From Proluteimonas flavola (GTDB lineage Bacteria > Pseudomonadota > Gammaproteobacteria > Xanthomonadales > Xanthomonadaceae): a DNA stretch of 64,000 bases. The DNA is taken from contig NZ_JAIWPU010000039.1 of NCBI RefSeq assembly GCF_021191705.1, forward strand, positions 1 through 64,000. Reading direction: 5' to 3'. A program made the position numbers and the translations under genes. The notes under the pieces are model-generated. The model searched no databases. It was not told the DNA's origin and was given only the letters and a program-made list of their open reading frames with translations. Position 1 is the stretch's first letter. Each line of letters starts with the position of its first letter. This document shows positions 50,591 to 62,214 of this stretch, in pieces.

Positions 50591-51580
50591 TCATGGCCGC
50601 GCCGCAATCGGCGTCGGCGGATGACCCGCATCCGGGCCTGCGCCGAGCGCGGCGATCAGGTTGTCGACGGCGAGCGTGACCATCGCGCGGCGCGTGGCGA
50701 GACTGCCGCTGGCGATGTGCGGGGTCAGCACGATGTTGTCGAGCGCGAGCAGTCGCGGATCGACCGTGGGTTCGCCTTCGAACACGTCGAGCGCGGCCGC
50801 CGCCAGGCGGCCGTTGGCCAATGCATCGGCCAGCGCGGCCTCGTCGACGATGCCGCCGCGTGCGATGTTGGTCAGCGTCGCGGTCGGCTGCATCTTCGCC
50901 AGCGCGGCGGCGTCGACGATGTGGTGGCTGGCGGCCGAATACGGCAGCACGAGCACCAGATGATCGGCCTGCGCGAACAACGCGTCGAAATCGACGTACG
51001 ACGCGTTGAACGCGCGCTCGATGTCGTCCGGCAGGCGGCTGCGGTTGTGATAGATCACGCGCATGTCGAAGCCGGACGCACGCTTCGCGATGCCCTGCCC
51101 GATCCGGCCCATGCCGAGGATGCCCAGCGTGCTGCCGTGCAGATCGGCGCCGAGCAGACCCTTGAAGTTCCAGCCCTGCCACTTGCCGGCGCGTAGGTGG
51201 CGCTCGGCCTCGGTGACGCGGCGTGCGGCGGCCATCATCAGCGCGAAGCCGAAATCGGCCGTGGTTTCGGTCAGCACGTCGGGCGTGTTGGTCGCCACGA
51301 TGTCGCGCGCATGCAGCGCCGGCACATCGAGATTGTTGTAGCCGACGCCAACGTTGGCGATCGCGCGCAGCTTCGGTGCATCTGCAATTGCGTCGCTGCC
51401 GATGCGCTCGTTGAGCGTCACCAGCGCGCCGTCGACCTCGCGCAAGGCGTCGGCGATCGCGCCGGCGTCGTGTTCACTGACGACCGGCACCTGCACCACG
51501 TCGAAATGCATGTGCAGCCGCTCGACGATGTCGTCGAACAGCGGCTGCGACACCCAGACCTTCAGGCGCGACTCAGCCAT
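50591..51580 (-). CDS. D-isomer-specific 2-hydroxyacid dehydrogenase
   Basis: A 329-residue NAD(P)-dependent oxidoreductase of the glyoxylate/hydroxypyruvate reductase group. The Rossmann loop [17 protein letters not shown] is central. Catalytic Arg is in [10 protein letters not shown], Glu in ALDVFEGEP and His in LTPHIASGS. GhrB-type hydroxypyruvate/2-ketogluconate reductase is the likeliest function, but substrate is not fixed by sequence. The ATG at 51580 overlaps the aroC 3' end by 8 bp, so the two are probably co-transcribed. Confidence 0.9.
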   Translation of the reverse strand: MAESRLKVWVSQPLFDDIVERLHMHFDVVQVPVVSEHDAGAIADALREVDGALVTLNERIGSDAIADAPKLRAIANVGVGYNNLDVPALHARDIVATNTPDVLTETTADFGFALMMAAARRVTEAERHLRAGKWQGWNFKGLLGADLHGSTLGILGMGRIGQGIAKRASGFDMRVIYHNRSRLPDDIERAFNASYVDFDALFAQADHLVLVLPYSAASHHIVDAAALAKMQPTATLTNIARGGIVDEAALADALANGRLAAAALDVFEGEPTVDPRLLALDNIVLTPHIASGSLATRRAMVTLAVDNLIAALGAGPDAGHPPTPIAARP

Positions 51581-52691
51581 CGATGCGCCCCGGAATCCGC
51601 GGCGTCACCGTGCCGACATCGCCGCACTGCGCGCGATGGCGCAGCGCCTGGTCCATCAGCACCAGTGCCAGCATCGCCTCGCAGATCGGCGTCGCGCGGA
51701 TACCGACGCAGGGGTCGTGACGACCGGTGGTGATCACTTCGACGGTATTGCCGTCGGTGTCCAGGCCCTCGGCCGGCAGTCGCAGGCTGGAGGTCGGCTT
51801 GAACGCCGTCGACACCACGATCTGCTGGCCGGTGCTGATACCGCCGAGCACGCCGCCGGCGTGGTTGGACGCGAAGCCCTGCGGCGTCATCAGGTCGCGG
51901 TGTTCGCTGCCTCTCGCAGGAATCGACGCGAAGCCGGCGCCGATCTCGACGCCCTTGACCGCATTGATCGACATCATCGCCGCGGCCAGATCGCCATCGA
52001 GCTTGCCGTAGATCGGCTCACCCCAGCCCGGCGGCACGCCATCGGCCACGGCGGTCACGCGCGCGCCGACGGAATCGCCGGATTTGCGCAGCGCGTCCAT
52101 ATAGGTTTCGAGCTCGGGCACCTGCGCGGCGTCGGGCCAGAAGAACGGATTCGATTCGACCACGTCCCAGTCGATCGCGGCGCTGTCAAACTGCGCCGGC
52201 ACGATCTCGCCGAGCTGCGACAGATAGCCATGCACGCGCACGCCGAAGCGATCATTCAGCCACTTCTTGGCGATCACCGCCGCGGCGACGCGCATCGTGG
52301 TCTCGCGCGCCGACGAGCGGCCGCCACCGCGCGGATCGCGGATGCCGTACTTCTGCCAGTAGGCGTAATCGGCATGCCCGGGCCGGAACTGCTGGGCGAT
52401 ATTGCCGTAATCCTTGCTGCGCGCATCGGTGTTGCGGATCAGCAGCGCGATCGGCGTACCGGTGGTCACGCCCTCGTAGACGCCACTGAGGATCTCGACC
52501 GCGTCGGCCTCGCGCCGCGCCGAGGTGTGCCGGGTCTTGCCGGTCGCGCGTCGCGCCAGGTCGTGGGCGAAATCCTCGACCTCGAGCGCGATGCCCGGCG
52601 GACAGCCATCGACCACACAGCCGATCGCAGGCCCATGGCTTTCGCCGAAGGTCGTGACGGTGAACAATTGGCCGAAGCTGTTGCTGGACAT
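51573..52691 (-). CDS. aroC: Chorismate synthase
   Basis: A 372-residue enzyme forming chorismate from EPSP with reduced FMN, the branch-point precursor of tryptophan, phenylalanine and tyrosine. Family motifs are [18 protein letters not shown] near the N-terminus, then [20 protein letters not shown] (with the preceding IRDP) and [16 protein letters not shown] near the end. Length is typical (about 360). The ATG at 52691 begins [21 protein letters not shown] 312-bp gap with a REP separates it from prmB. Confidence 0.98.
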   Translation of the reverse strand: MSSNSFGQLFTVTTFGESHGPAIGCVVDGCPPGIALEVEDFAHDLARRATGKTRHTSARREADAVEILSGVYEGVTTGTPIALLIRNTDARSKDYGNIAQQFRPGHADYAYWQKYGIRDPRGGGRSSARETTMRVAAAVIAKKWLNDRFGVRVHGYLSQLGEIVPAQFDSAAIDWDVVESNPFFWPDAAQVPELETYMDALRKSGDSVGARVTAVADGVPPGWGEPIYGKLDGDLAAAMMSINAVKGVEIGAGFASIPARGSEHRDLMTPQGFASNHAGGVLGGISTGQQIVVSTAFKPTSSLRLPAEGLDTDGNTVEVITTGRHDPCVGIRATPICEAMLALVLMDQALRHRAQCGDVGTVTPRIPGRIDG

Positions 52692-52913
52692 GGGACGGGC
52701 GTCGGGCGACGCAGCACGAAAACGCGGGCCGGCAAGCTTAACGCGCCCGGGCCGCGCGTGGACGCATGGTTTCGGGGCGAACCGTTGGGGTTCGGGACGC
52801 TTCCCCTGGAGCGGTGTTTTTTCGCTCGTCGCCCCAGCGGCTTTCAACAGACGCATGTCTGGCCAAGCTGGGGCCCATTTTGATCTGGCCCACTCCGGGA
52901 AAATCCAAACTGG

Positions 52914-52937
52914 ATCCCAGCTTTCGCTGGGATGACG
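52914..52937. repeat. ATCCCAGC palindrome between prmB and aroC
   Basis: ATCCCAGC-TTTC-GCTGGGAT (52914-52933) followed by GACG is a perfect hairpin of a common scattered repeat type. The 312-bp gap 52692-53003 holds this element and otherwise nothing I recognise. Confidence 0.8.
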
Positions 52938-53003
52938 ACGCTTCAGACGTTCGCGCGAATGAACTGGATTTTAGCGTCAGGCCAAGCGCGGAACACTACG
53001 CGC

Positions 53004-53975
53004 TCAGAACAACCCCGCCCCCGCACTCACCGTCGCCGCGACGGCAGCCGCAGTCTTGCCCTCACGCGCCGCCGCCAGTTGCGTGATCTTCGCGCTGTGC
53101 GTGACCAGGTCGTGGCGCTCGACCACGAACACGCCCATCTGGCCGACCTGGAATTCGATCCAGAACAGCGGCAACTCCGGCAGCAGCTTGATCAGGTGCT
53201 GCTCGGATTCGCCGACTTCGCAGATCAGCAGGCCGTCTTCGGTCAGGTGCAGCGGGGCATCGCGCAGGATCTTCAGCACCAGGTCCAGGCCGTCGTCGCC
53301 GGCGCGCAGGCCCATCTCGGGCTCGTAGCCGTATTCGCGCGGCAATGCGTCGGTCTCGTCGTTGGTGACGTAGGGCGGATTGGTGACGATCAGGTCGTAG
53401 TGCTCGCCCTGCAGGCCGTCGAACAGGTCGGATTTGAGGAAGCGCGTGTTGCGCACTACGAGCCGCTGCTCGTTCTCGGCGGCCAGCGTCAGGGCCTCGT
53501 CGCTGAGATCGATGCCGTCCACGTGCCAGTCCGGATTGTGGTGCGCCATCGCGATCGCGATGCAGCCCGATCCGGTGCACAGGTCCAGCGCGCGGCGCAC
53601 TTCACGGCCGCCGAGCCAGGGCTCGAAGCCGGCCAGGATCAGCTCGGCGATCGGCGAGCGCGGCACCAGCGCGCGCGCGTCGGACTTGAAGCTCAGGCCG
53701 GCGAACCAGGCCTCGCCGGTCAGATAGGCGGCCGGCACGCGCTCTTCGATGCGGCGCAGGAACAGCCCCAGCACGTCTTCCTTCTCGGCCAGCGTGACCC
53801 GCGACTGGCCGTAGACCGGGCTCAGGTCGTGCGGCAGGTGCAGCGCGTGCAGGGTCAGCTGGGTCGCCTCGTCGATCGCGTTGTCGTAGCTGTGACCGAA
53901 GGTCAGGCCGGCGGCGTTGAAGCGGCTGGCGCCGTAGCGGATCAGGTCGACGATCGTCTGCAGTTCTTCGGTCAT
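53004..53975 (-). CDS. prmB: 50S ribosomal protein L3 glutamine methyltransferase
   Basis: A 323-residue SAM-dependent methyltransferase that modifies a glutamine of ribosomal protein L3. The SAM loop [15 protein letters not shown] and the catalytic IVTNPPYV motif are present. PrmB rather than PrmC is supported by the N-terminal [18 protein letters not shown] and by the association with aroC seen in gammaproteobacteria. Length is close to E. coli PrmB (310). It is divergent from the SCO gene with 110 bp between. Confidence 0.95.
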   Translation of the reverse strand: MTEELQTIVDLIRYGASRFNAAGLTFGHSYDNAIDEATQLTLHALHLPHDLSPVYGQSRVTLAEKEDVLGLFLRRIEERVPAAYLTGEAWFAGLSFKSDARALVPRSPIAELILAGFEPWLGGREVRRALDLCTGSGCIAIAMAHHNPDWHVDGIDLSDEALTLAAENEQRLVVRNTRFLKSDLFDGLQGEHYDLIVTNPPYVTNDETDALPREYGYEPEMGLRAGDDGLDLVLKILRDAPLHLTEDGLLICEVGESEQHLIKLLPELPLFWIEFQVGQMGVFVVERHDLVTHSAKITQLAAAREGKTAAAVAATVSAGAGLF

Positions 53976-54085
53976 GGCGCGCGGAGCTCGGGACGGCTTG
54001 ATGGCCGCGGATTATAGGTCACTGCCCACCACGGCCCCGGCAGGCGCGCCGGGTATCATGCCCGGCGCTCGCACCGGACTTCCCG

Positions 54086-54751
54086 ATGTTCAACAGGACC
54101 ACCCTCGTCATCCTCTGCGTCGCGCTTGCCGGCGGGCTCGGCCTGCTGGTCGCGCAGAAGTATTTCGCCTCGACCGGCAGCGCTGCCGCGCCGCAGCTGG
54201 AGGTCGTGCAGCTGTATCCGGCGCCGCGCGACCTGCCCGATTTCGCGCTCCAGCAGTCCGACGGCACCCAACTGCTGCCCGGCGAACTGGCCGGTCACTG
54301 GACGCTGGTGTTCATCGGCTTCACCCACTGCCCCGATGTCTGCCCGATGACGCTGACCCACCTCGCCCAGGCGCAGCGCCAATGGGAAGCGCTGCCGGAA
54401 GCGACGCGTCCGCGCGTGCTGTTCGTGTCCGTCGATCCCGAACGCGACACGCCCGAGCGCCTCGGCGACTACGCGCACGCCTTCCACCGCGACACGCTGG
54501 CCGCGACCGCCGACATCCCGTCGCTCGAGCGCTTCGCACGTGCGCTGTCGATGGTGTTCGCCAAGGTCCCGCTGGACCGCGACGCGCCCGACGGCGCCTA
54601 CACCGTCGACCACAGCGCCTCGCTGGCCGTGCTCGACCCGCAGGGCCGCATGGCCGGCGTGGTCTCGGGCAGCGCGCTCAACGCCGAAACCCCGCGCCCC
54701 GAGGCCGTGGCCGCCGATCTGCTGCGCCTGACGGCCGAGCATCGTCCATGA
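54086..54751 (+). CDS. SCO1/SenC family copper protein
   Basis: A 221-residue thioredoxin-fold protein anchored by an N-terminal helix ([19 protein letters not shown]). The copper ligands are CPDVCP and the His in [13 protein letters not shown]. It also has [14 protein letters not shown]. The family delivers copper to the CuA site of cytochrome c oxidase. No oxidase gene is in this window. Its stop codon overlaps the psd ATG, so the pair is probably one transcript. Confidence 0.93.
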   Translation: MFNRTTLVILCVALAGGLGLLVAQKYFASTGSAAAPQLEVVQLYPAPRDLPDFALQQSDGTQLLPGELAGHWTLVFIGFTHCPDVCPMTLTHLAQAQRQWEALPEATRPRVLFVSVDPERDTPERLGDYAHAFHRDTLAATADIPSLERFARALSMVFAKVPLDRDAPDGAYTVDHSASLAVLDPQGRMAGVVSGSALNAETPRPEAVAADLLRLTAEHRP

Positions 54752-55596
54752 GTCTCGTCACCTCGCTGACCTACGCCCTGCCGCATCGCTGGCTGTCGTC
54801 GCTGGCACGGCGGCTGGCGTACTCGCAGAATCCCGGCACGCGCCGCTGGCTGATCGATACCGTGGTGCGCAAGTTCGGTGTCGACCTGTCGGAAGCGGCG
54901 AATTCTGATCCCGAGTCCTACGCCAGCTTCAATGCGTTCTTCACCCGCGCACTGCGCGAGGGTGCCCGCGTCGCCGATCCCGACCCGCGCGCCCTGGTGA
55001 TGCCGGCCGACGGCCACATCAGCCAGTGCGGGCCCATCGAAGCGGGCCGCATCTTCCAGGCCAAGGGCCAGTCGTTCACCGTGGCCGAACTGCTGGGCGA
55101 CACGGCCGACGCCGCGCCGTATCTCGACGGCAGTTTCGCGACGGTCTACCTGTCGCCGCGCGACTACCACCGCGTGCACATGCCGTGGACCGGCACGCTG
55201 CGCGAGACCGTGCACGTGCCCGGCCGGCTCTTCAGCGTCGGCACTGCGGCCGTGTCGAAGGTGCCGCGCCTGTTCGCCCGCAACGAGCGCCTGGTCTGCC
55301 ATTTCGACACCGATTTCGGCCCGATGGTGCAGGTCATGGTCGGCGCGTTGCTGGTCTCGGGCGTGGAAACGGTGTGGAGCGGCGAGGAAATCCCCGCCTA
55401 CGGCGACCGCATCCAGCGCAAGGACTGGCGCGGCCAGGGCATCACCCTGCAGCGCTTCGAGGAGATGGCGCGCTTCAACTACGGCTCGACGGTGATCGTG
55501 CTGCTGCCCAGGGGTGTGGCAGATCTGGCCCCCTCATTGCATGCCGAATCGCGGGTACGACTGGGCCAGCGGTTGGCGACGCGCAGCGGCGTTTGA
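54748..55596 (+). CDS. psd: Phosphatidylserine decarboxylase proenzyme
   Basis: A 282-residue proenzyme that makes phosphatidylethanolamine in the inner membrane. The self-cleavage site that generates the pyruvoyl group is [11 protein letters not shown], with YGST in place of the common LGST. The conserved [14 protein letters not shown] and the motif ADGHISQCG are visible. Length fits the short bacterial type (about 280-320). The ATG overlaps the SCO stop as ATGA. Confidence 0.96.
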   Translation: MSLVTSLTYALPHRWLSSLARRLAYSQNPGTRRWLIDTVVRKFGVDLSEAANSDPESYASFNAFFTRALREGARVADPDPRALVMPADGHISQCGPIEAGRIFQAKGQSFTVAELLGDTADAAPYLDGSFATVYLSPRDYHRVHMPWTGTLRETVHVPGRLFSVGTAAVSKVPRLFARNERLVCHFDTDFGPMVQVMVGALLVSGVETVWSGEEIPAYGDRIQRKDWRGQGITLQRFEEMARFNYGSTVIVLLPRGVADLAPSLHAESRVRLGQRLATRSGV

Positions 55597-55669
55597 GTCC
55601 TCCGCAGGATCCTGGTCCGCAGTTGGCTCACTTCGAGTCCCAGCCAAGCCCTGAAACGCGACGCATCTG

Positions 55670-55830
55670 CCCCTTCCCCCGCGAGCGGGGGAAGGCTGGG
55701 ATGGGGGCGAACGATCCGATCGCTTGGGCATCGAATCGCGCACACCGTGTGCAGCCCGAACCCGGCATTGCCGCAACCAGACGGTTTGCCCCCACCCAAC
55801 CCTCCCCCGCTGTGCGGGGGAGGACTTCAG
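55670..55830. repeat. Head-to-head pair of CCTCCCCCGC palindromes after psd
   Basis: CCTTCCCCCGC-GA-GCGGGGGAAGG (55672-55695), continuing into GGCTGGGATGGGGGCGAACG, faces CCTCCCCCGC-TGT-GCGGGGGAGG (55801-55823), preceded by GTTTGCCCCCACCCAAC. Both hairpins are perfect. They lie between the convergent psd and lytic transglycosylase genes, 289 bp that hold no gene. Confidence 0.85.
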
Positions 55831-55885
55831 CACTTCGTCTGATGATGGACGACCGGCGTCAGGCCACGCTTCAAAGCAGTGCGCC

Positions 55886-57418
55886 TCAGCGCGAACACCC
55901 CTCCAGCTTCAACGACTGCCCCTGCCGGAGCGCATACGCCGGCGCGCGCAGGCCGTTCGCCCGCGCCAGCACCGGCACATCGCAGCCGTAACGCTGGGCA
56001 ATGCTGCCAAGCGTTTCGCCACGCGCCACGCGATGCGTGCGCGCAGGCGCCGGTGCAGGAGCGGCAGCGGACGGCGGCAGCGCGGCCGGCGGCGGGTCGC
56101 CATCGGTCGACAGCACTTCGATCGCACCGGTGCGCACGATCGCCGCGCGCGGATCGCCGTTGACCAGTTCGGCCGCCAGATCGGCGCGTTCGCCGCGCAC
56201 GCACCAGCGTTTGTACAGGCTTGCCATGCGCGTGCTGCCGGCCAGCGTGGTGCCGGCCGGCAGCAGGCTGTCGGCTTCGTAGCTCGGATTGAGATTGCGC
56301 AGGGCGCGCATGTAGCCATCGCGGGTGGTGCCGTTGCCCAGGCAGATCGTCAGTTCGTAGATCGATGCCGGGCGCTCGAGCGTGAACGTCGCCGGGCGCA
56401 CGTCGATCTTCGGGAACGTCAGGCCGTATTCCTGCGGGTGCAGGTACAGCCACGCCGCGGCGATCACCATCGGCACGTAGTCCTTGGTCTCGGCCGGGAA
56501 CTGGTTGTAGACCCCCGGATCCCAGAAGCTGCGTCCGGCCGCCTCGCGGTAGACGCGCAGCGCGCGGCCTTCGCCGCCGTTGTAGCCGGCGAGCCAGTAT
56601 TCGATCTCGTTGCCATGCTGGGCGAAGCGCTCGTTGAGGTACACCGCCGCGGCGTCGGCCGACAGGCGCGGGTCGTAACGGGTGTCGAAACCGGTGCCGT
56701 CCGGGCCCAGGCCGAAGCGGCGACCGGTCGCCGGCATGAACTGCAGCGGCCCTGCAGCGCCGGCGCGCGAACGCGCATGCACGCGGCCGTTGGATTCCTT
56801 GGCGAGGATGCCGAACAGCAGCGCCTCGGGCAGTCCGCTGCGCTTGAACGCCGGCGACATCAGGTGCTGCATGTACTGGTAGTTCTCGTGGCTGGTCATC
56901 AGCGACACGCGCATGTCGGTGAGCCAGCGGCGGATCGAGGCCTGCACGGCGGGATTGAGCTGGACCATGCGCTTGAAGCGCTCGTCCTCGGCCAGCAGCG
57001 CCGATGCGCTGGCGGCGGCCGGCACGTCGGCAGTCGGCAGCGCGCCTTCCAGACCGTCGATGTCGGCGTCCCCCGGCCCCTGTCCGGCCTGGGCATCGGC
57101 ATCGGACTTGAGCAGGCGCTTGTAGGTCGTCAGCAGTTGCGGAACGCTGCAGCCGCGCTGCTTCTCGCAGGCCAGTATCACGTCCTCCATGTCCTCGAGT
57201 GCCGCATTGCTGGCATCCATGCCGGCCGGGTCGTCGTTGGCGATCTGCACCAGCGCCTGCCGGTAGCGGGCCTCGGCATCGAGCATGCGCTGGTTGAGCG
57301 CCTCGCCGGCCTCGCGGTCGCGGCGCGATTGCGCCTGCGCATCGGTGGCCGTACCGGCCAGCGCGAGCGCCAGCGCGAGTGCGCCCAGGCGCAGCGTCGT
57401 GGAAACGGGATCTCGCAT
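55886..57418 (-). CDS. Lytic murein transglycosylase with LysM (MltD-like)
   Basis: A 510-residue periplasmic enzyme that cleaves peptidoglycan to 1,6-anhydromuropeptides. A signal peptide (LGALALALALAGTATDAQA) is followed by a helical region, then an SLT domain with catalytic Glu in LLFGILAKESNGRVHARSRA, the AAGPLQFMPATGRRFGL motif and YWLAGYNGGEGRALRV. A C-terminal LysM domain (VARGETLGSIAQRYGCDVPV) binds glycan; MltD usually has two or more. A lipobox is not obvious. The ATG at 57418 starts MRDPVSTTLRLG just before the signal. Confidence 0.9.
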   Translation of the reverse strand: MRDPVSTTLRLGALALALALAGTATDAQAQSRRDREAGEALNQRMLDAEARYRQALVQIANDDPAGMDASNAALEDMEDVILACEKQRGCSVPQLLTTYKRLLKSDADAQAGQGPGDADIDGLEGALPTADVPAAASASALLAEDERFKRMVQLNPAVQASIRRWLTDMRVSLMTSHENYQYMQHLMSPAFKRSGLPEALLFGILAKESNGRVHARSRAGAAGPLQFMPATGRRFGLGPDGTGFDTRYDPRLSADAAAVYLNERFAQHGNEIEYWLAGYNGGEGRALRVYREAAGRSFWDPGVYNQFPAETKDYVPMVIAAAWLYLHPQEYGLTFPKIDVRPATFTLERPASIYELTICLGNGTTRDGYMRALRNLNPSYEADSLLPAGTTLAGSTRMASLYKRWCVRGERADLAAELVNGDPRAAIVRTGAIEVLSTDGDPPPAALPPSAAAPAPAPARTHRVARGETLGSIAQRYGCDVPVLARANGLRAPAYALRQGQSLKLEGCSR

Positions 57419-57545
57419 CGTGACGGGGGTCCAGCAGACAGGGCCCGCAGGGTAGCCCCGCCCGTCGAGGCCCGGCAAGACGCGCGACCCGAATCGGGAC
57501 GCAGTCGCTAGAATCGCGGCATCCGCCTCATGGAGCGTCCCCGCG

Positions 57546-59045
57546 ATGGATCCGATCCTGCTCGGCAAGGCCGTCACCACCCCCGACGCCGGGCCCGTCC
57601 ACCTGCTGCCGAAATTCGGGAACCGCCACGGCCTGGTCGCCGGCGCGACCGGCACCGGCAAGACCGTCACGCTGATGACGCTGGCCGAAGGCTTCTCGCG
57701 CATCGGCGTGCCGGTGTTCATGGCCGACGTCAAAGGCGATGTCGCCGGACTGGCGGTCGCCGGCACGGCCAACGACAAGCTCCTCGCGCGCGCGGCGGAC
57801 ATCGGCGTCGCCGACTGGGCCCCGGCCGCGAGCCCGGTGGTGTTCTGGGATCTCTACGGCAAGCTCGGCCATCCGGTGCGCACGACGGTCAGCGAAGTCG
57901 GCCCGCTGCTGCTGGCGCGCATCCTCGAACTCAACGACACCCAGTCGGGCGTACTCGACATCGTGTTCAAACTCGCCGACGACCGCGGCCTGCTGCTGCT
58001 CGATCTCGCCGACCTGCGCGCGCTGCTGGGCGTGGTGACCGATGAGCGCAAGGACATTTCCACGCAGTACGGACTGGTCAGCCCGCAGTCGGTGGCCGCG
58101 ATCCAGCGTTCGCTGCTGCGGCTGGAACAGGACGGCGGCGATCATTTCTTCGGCGAGCCGGCGCTGAAACTCAACGATCTGATGCGCACCTCGACCGATG
58201 GTCGCGGCGTGATCGGCATCCTCGCCGCCGACCAGCTGATCCTGCGCCCACGGCTGTATTCGAGCTTCCTGCTGTGGCTGCTGTCGGAACTGTTCGAGAC
58301 GCTGCCGGAAGTCGGCGATCTGGACAAACCGAAGCTCGTTTTCATCTTCGACGAGGCGCATCTGCTGTTCGACGATGCGCCGGCCGCGCTGCAGCAGCGC
58401 ATCGAACAGGTCGTGCGCCTGATCCGCTCCAAGGGCGTGGGCGTGTACTTCTGCTCGCAGTTCCCCGACGACGTGCCCGACAACGTGCTGGGCCAGCTCG
58501 GCAACCGCGTGCAGCATGCCCTGCGGGCATTCACGCCGCGCGACCAGAAGGCCGTGCGCACCGCCGCCGAGACCTTCGTGCCGAATCCCGCGCTCGATGT
58601 CGCCAGTGCGATCTCGCAGCTCGGCACCGGCGAGGCGCTGGTCTCCACGCTGCAGGACAAGGGCGTGCCGATGCCGGTCGAGCGCACGTTGATCGCGCCG
58701 CCGCGCTGCCGCATGGGCGCGATCACGCCGGAAGAACGCGCGCAGGTGCGCGCGAACAGCCCGGTCGGCGGCACGTACGACACCGCGATCAACCGCGAAT
58801 CCGCTGCCGAACTGCTCGCCAGGCGCACCGAGGACGCGACCACGCAGGCCAAGGCGCCGCCGGCGAAGACCGCGCGCGAAGCCGAGGCCGACGCGGGCGA
58901 AGGCGGCGTCGGCCGCTCGATCAACGAGTTCCTGTTCGGCACCAAACGTCGTCAGGGCGCGGTGCAGGCCGCCGGCAAGCAGGCGGTGCGTACGATCACC
59001 AATCGCATCGTGCGCAATCTGCTCGGCGGGATCCGCCTGAAGTGA
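57546..59045 (+). CDS. HerA-like ATPase (DUF853, YjgR family)
   Basis: A 499-residue P-loop ATPase of the FtsK/HerA superfamily. Walker A is [10 protein letters not shown] (residues 33-42) and Walker B is [13 protein letters not shown]. The sensor region includes [20 protein letters not shown]. The C-terminal domain (DUF853) ends with [20 protein letters not shown]. YjgR-type proteins are widely conserved but have no established role; HerA homologues act in DNA end processing with NurA in archaea, and no NurA is present here. greB starts 7 bp downstream, suggesting an operon. Confidence 0.9.
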   Translation: MDPILLGKAVTTPDAGPVHLLPKFGNRHGLVAGATGTGKTVTLMTLAEGFSRIGVPVFMADVKGDVAGLAVAGTANDKLLARAADIGVADWAPAASPVVFWDLYGKLGHPVRTTVSEVGPLLLARILELNDTQSGVLDIVFKLADDRGLLLLDLADLRALLGVVTDERKDISTQYGLVSPQSVAAIQRSLLRLEQDGGDHFFGEPALKLNDLMRTSTDGRGVIGILAADQLILRPRLYSSFLLWLLSELFETLPEVGDLDKPKLVFIFDEAHLLFDDAPAALQQRIEQVVRLIRSKGVGVYFCSQFPDDVPDNVLGQLGNRVQHALRAFTPRDQKAVRTAAETFVPNPALDVASAISQLGTGEALVSTLQDKGVPMPVERTLIAPPRCRMGAITPEERAQVRANSPVGGTYDTAINRESAAELLARRTEDATTQAKAPPAKTAREAEADAGEGGVGRSINEFLFGTKRRQGAVQAAGKQAVRTITNRIVRNLLGGIRLK

Positions 59046-59052
59046 GCCGACG

Positions 59053-59559
59053 ATGAGCCGCTGGCGTCCGCCCGCCGAAAAGAGCACCGCGCTGATCACG
59101 CCGGAGGGGCATGCGCGCCTGAAGGCCGAACTCGACGATCTGTGGCGCGTGCGCCGGCCCGAGGTCGTGCGCGCGTTGTCGGCAGCGGCCGCGGAAGGCG
59201 ACCGTTCGGAAAACGCGGAATACACCTATCGCAAGAAGCAGCTCGGCGAGATCGACCGGCGCGTGCGTTATCTGTCGAAGCGGCTGGAATCGCTGCGGGT
59301 GATCGATGCGGCGCCCAGCGATCCCGATGCCGTGTTCTTCGGCGCGCATGTTGAGCTGGAGGACACCGACAGCGGCGAGCTCGCGCATTACCGCATCGTC
59401 GGGCCCGACGAGACCGACGCGAAGGCCGGCTGGATCAGCATCGATTCGCCGCTGGCGCGGGCGATGCTGAAGAAGCGCGTCGACGACGAGTTCGAGGCGC
59501 AGCTGCCGAGCGGCCTGGTGCGCTTCGCGGTGCTCGCCGTGGACTATCGCGCGGCGTGA
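59053..59559 (+). CDS. greB: Transcription elongation factor GreB
   Basis: A 168-residue factor that rescues backtracked RNA polymerase by stimulating transcript cleavage through the secondary channel. The coiled-coil tip has the acidic pair in [20 protein letters not shown]. GreB-type [18 protein letters not shown] follows, and the C-terminal FKBP-like domain has [15 protein letters not shown]. These fit GreB better than GreA. Its stop codon overlaps the next start as GTGA. Confidence 0.96.
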   Translation: MSRWRPPAEKSTALITPEGHARLKAELDDLWRVRRPEVVRALSAAAAEGDRSENAEYTYRKKQLGEIDRRVRYLSKRLESLRVIDAAPSDPDAVFFGAHVELEDTDSGELAHYRIVGPDETDAKAGWISIDSPLARAMLKKRVDDEFEAQLPSGLVRFAVLAVDYRAA

Positions 59560-60167
59560 GTGCGTCTGTTGTCCCGGCATCGCGGCGGCGGTCGAAGGTT
59601 CGCCATGCTGCGCGCCTGCTGACGGCACTCCTGATGCCGGCCGCCTTGTTCGCCCTGCCCGCGTGCACGCGCGATGCATCACCGCCAGCACCGCTACAGG
59701 GCAGCACGGCACGCCCGGCCTCCGACGCGAAGACGCTGGCGCATGCGGATCTTGCGCACCGCCTGCGGCGCTTCCTGATCGAGCGCAGCGCCCCCGGCGT
59801 CGCGCGCGAGCCGATGGCGGCCGATGACGAACGCGTCCGGCTCGGCGCATTCTGGCGCGTGCGCACGGACACCCATCACTTCGGCGCCGACTTCCAATCG
59901 CGGGCGGAGATCGCACTCACCGCGCCGGGCTCGGCGCCGGCCGCCGATGCCGCGCTGCGCCGGTTGCGCGACACCGTCGATGCGCGCCTGCCGGCGTGGC
60001 AGGCCCTGGTCGACTACAACGCCGCAGGCTCGATGCGCGACGATGGCGGCGATGAAGGCCGGCGCCTGCTGCCGTGGGCGATCGCCGGAATCGATGCCAT
60101 CGAGGTGACGGCCTGGGACTACGTGGACGCGGTCGAGGCGGCGCGCGGACAGACACGCACACGTTGA
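59556..60167 (+). CDS. Putative lipoprotein of unknown function
   Basis: A 203-residue protein starting at GTG, coupled to greB by a four-base overlap. A basic N-region ([13 protein letters not shown]) and hydrophobic core lead to a lipobox LPAC with lipidation at C37. The mature part is helical and charged, with no recognised domain. It contains [20 protein letters not shown] and [12 protein letters not shown]. The family is unknown to me; surface or periplasmic location is inferred from the signal only. It is convergent with the small exported protein downstream. Confidence 0.75.
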   Translation: MSASVVPASRRRSKVRHAARLLTALLMPAALFALPACTRDASPPAPLQGSTARPASDAKTLAHADLAHRLRRFLIERSAPGVAREPMAADDERVRLGAFWRVRTDTHHFGADFQSRAEIALTAPGSAPAADAALRRLRDTVDARLPAWQALVDYNAAGSMRDDGGDEGRRLLPWAIAGIDAIEVTAWDYVDAVEAARGQTRTR

Positions 60168-60276
60168 GGATTCACGTCGGGCAGCCGCTGATCGGCGCCG
60201 GACAGCACACCGGGCGTCAACCGCAGGATGCCTCCCTGACGCGCGAGCCGGCCGAGGCCGCGACGCACGCACGCCG

Positions 60277-60672
60277 TCAATCGACGCGGCGCATCTCGAA
60301 GATCCCGTCGTCCGACAGCGCGGTGAAATATCCGGTCGTCGACGTGAAGTTCTTGCCCGGGAATTCAGTGCCCGGCGATACGCGGCAGAACAGGAATACG
60401 CGCGAATACGCGCACTGCAGGCGCGCCTCGGGACCGATGTCCGGGAACAGGCCGTGCTGCTCCATCGCGCTCAGCGGCAACAACGCGAGGCCTTCGCCGC
60501 GGAACATCGCCAGCCAGCCGCGGCCTTCGGCGCGCACCACCAACTGCGCATCGGCGTGAAACGCGTCGCCGTCCGAACCCGCCGGCCGATAGGTACCGCT
60601 GAGGCCGTCGGCCGCGTGCGCGAAGCCCGTCGCGCACAGTGCGGCCACGAGCATCAGCGCGCGACGGATCAC
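60277..60672 (-). CDS. Small exported protein of unknown function
   Basis: A 131-residue protein with a signal peptide ([19 protein letters not shown]). The mature part begins [20 protein letters not shown] and ends in [19 protein letters not shown]. Two Cys ([10 protein letters not shown]) may form a disulfide. No family is recognised; it could be a small lipocalin-like or inhibitor domain. Start at GTG 60672 overlaps the rimO stop as GTGA and gives a proper basic N-region; an internal ATG at 60654 is the alternative. Confidence 0.7.
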   Translation of the reverse strand: MIRRALMLVAALCATGFAHAADGLSGTYRPAGSDGDAFHADAQLVVRAEGRGWLAMFRGEGLALLPLSAMEQHGLFPDIGPEARLQCAYSRVFLFCRVSPGTEFPGKNFTSTTGYFTALSDDGIFEMRRVD

Positions 60673-62039
60673 GCCAGCACCTCGGCGACCTCGCCGTAGA
60701 GATCGTGCTCGTCGCTGCCCATGATCGCCACGTCGACGAAATCGCCGGGCTGCAGATCCGCCTCGCGGCCGTCCTGGATCTGCACCACGCCGTCGATCTC
60801 GGGCGCATCGCCCATCGAGCGCGCGATCGCCAGATCGCCGTCGACCATGTCGACGAGGCACATCTGCACCGTGCCGACCTTGGCTTCGAGCCGCGCGCTC
60901 GAAATCTCGGCCTGCTTCTCCATGAAGCGCGCGAGACGCTCCTGCTTCACCTCTTCGGGCACCGCATCGGGCAGTGCATTGGCGGTCGCACCCGTCACCG
61001 GCGAGTATGCGAACGCGCCGACGCGGTCGAGCTGCGCCTCGTCGAGGAAGTCGAGCAACTGCTGGAAATCGTCCTCGGTCTCGCCAGGGAAACCGACGAT
61101 GAAGGTGCTGCGGATCGTCAGCTCCGGGCAGATCTCGCGCCAGCGCGCGATGCGCTCGCGGGTCTTGTCGATCGCGCCCGGGCGCTTCATGAGTTTCAGG
61201 ATGCGCGGGCTGGCGTGCTGCAGCGGCACGTCGAGATACGGCAGCAGCTTCGGCATGCCGTCGGCATGGCGCTCGGTCATCAGCGGAACGATGTCGTCGA
61301 CATGCGGGTACGGATACACGTAATGCAGGCGCGTCCACACGCCGAGTTCCGACAGGCCTTCGCACAGCGCCTTCATGCGCGTGGCGTACTGCCGCTCGCG
61401 CCAGGTGCGCTCGGCGTAGCGCACGTCGACGCCGTAGGCCGAGGTGTCCTGCGAGATCACCAGCAGTTCGCGCACGCCGCCGCGCACGAGCTTCTCGGCT
61501 TCGCGCAGCACGTCGTCGACCGGGCGCGAGACCAGATCGCCGCGCATCGACGGGATGATGCAGAAGCTGCAGCGGTGGTTGCAGCCCTCGGAAATCTTCA
61601 GATACGCGTAGTGCCTGGGCGTGAGCTTTATGCCGATGTCATCGACCGCTGCGCGGCGCGGCACCAGATCCAGGAACGGATCGTGCTTCTGCGGCAGCGC
61701 GGAATGCACCGCACGCATCACCGAGCCGTAGTCCTGCGGGCCGCTGATCGAAAGCACGCCGGGATGCGCCTCGCGGATCACCTCGGAGCGCTTGCCCAGG
61801 CACCCGGTCACGATGACCTTGCCGTTCTCGGCGATGGCCTCGCCGATCGCGTCCAGCGATTCGGTCACCGCCGAATCGATGAAACCGCAGGTGTTGACGA
61901 CGACGACATCGGCATCGTCGTAGGTCTGGACGATGTCGTAGCCCTCGACGCGGAGCTGGGTGAGGATGCGCTCGGAATCGACGAGGGCTTTCGGACAGCC
62001 GAGGCTGACGAACCCGACCTTGGGATTGGCTGCGGACAT
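60669..62039 (-). CDS. rimO: Ribosomal protein S12 methylthiotransferase RimO
   Basis: A 456-residue radical-SAM enzyme that adds a methylthio group to the conserved Asp of ribosomal protein S12. The N-terminal UPF0004 domain begins [20 protein letters not shown] and has further cluster cysteines in [11 protein letters not shown] and VTGCLGK. The radical-SAM motif [15 protein letters not shown] follows, and a TRAM domain is at the C-terminus. These features distinguish RimO from MiaB. The ATG at 62039 starts [10 protein letters not shown]; longer frames upstream are not supported. Confidence 0.97.
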   Translation of the reverse strand: MSAANPKVGFVSLGCPKALVDSERILTQLRVEGYDIVQTYDDADVVVVNTCGFIDSAVTESLDAIGEAIAENGKVIVTGCLGKRSEVIREAHPGVLSISGPQDYGSVMRAVHSALPQKHDPFLDLVPRRAAVDDIGIKLTPRHYAYLKISEGCNHRCSFCIIPSMRGDLVSRPVDDVLREAEKLVRGGVRELLVISQDTSAYGVDVRYAERTWRERQYATRMKALCEGLSELGVWTRLHYVYPYPHVDDIVPLMTERHADGMPKLLPYLDVPLQHASPRILKLMKRPGAIDKTRERIARWREICPELTIRSTFIVGFPGETEDDFQQLLDFLDEAQLDRVGAFAYSPVTGATANALPDAVPEEVKQERLARFMEKQAEISSARLEAKVGTVQMCLVDMVDGDLAIARSMGDAPEIDGVVQIQDGREADLQPGDFVDVAIMGSDEHDLYGEVAEVLA

Positions 62040-62214
62040 GGGAACCGTGGCTTGAAGATGGCCGCCGATGGCGGCTGGGATCGCAGTCGCGCGGCGTGAC
62101 GCCCGCGCGCGATGGCCGCGCAGTATACCGCTGGCCCGCCTGTGGACCGGCCGCACGGATTCGCCGTTCGCGCCTCGGTTAGACTCGGGGCGCCACCTGA
62201 ACAGGGATCCCCCC

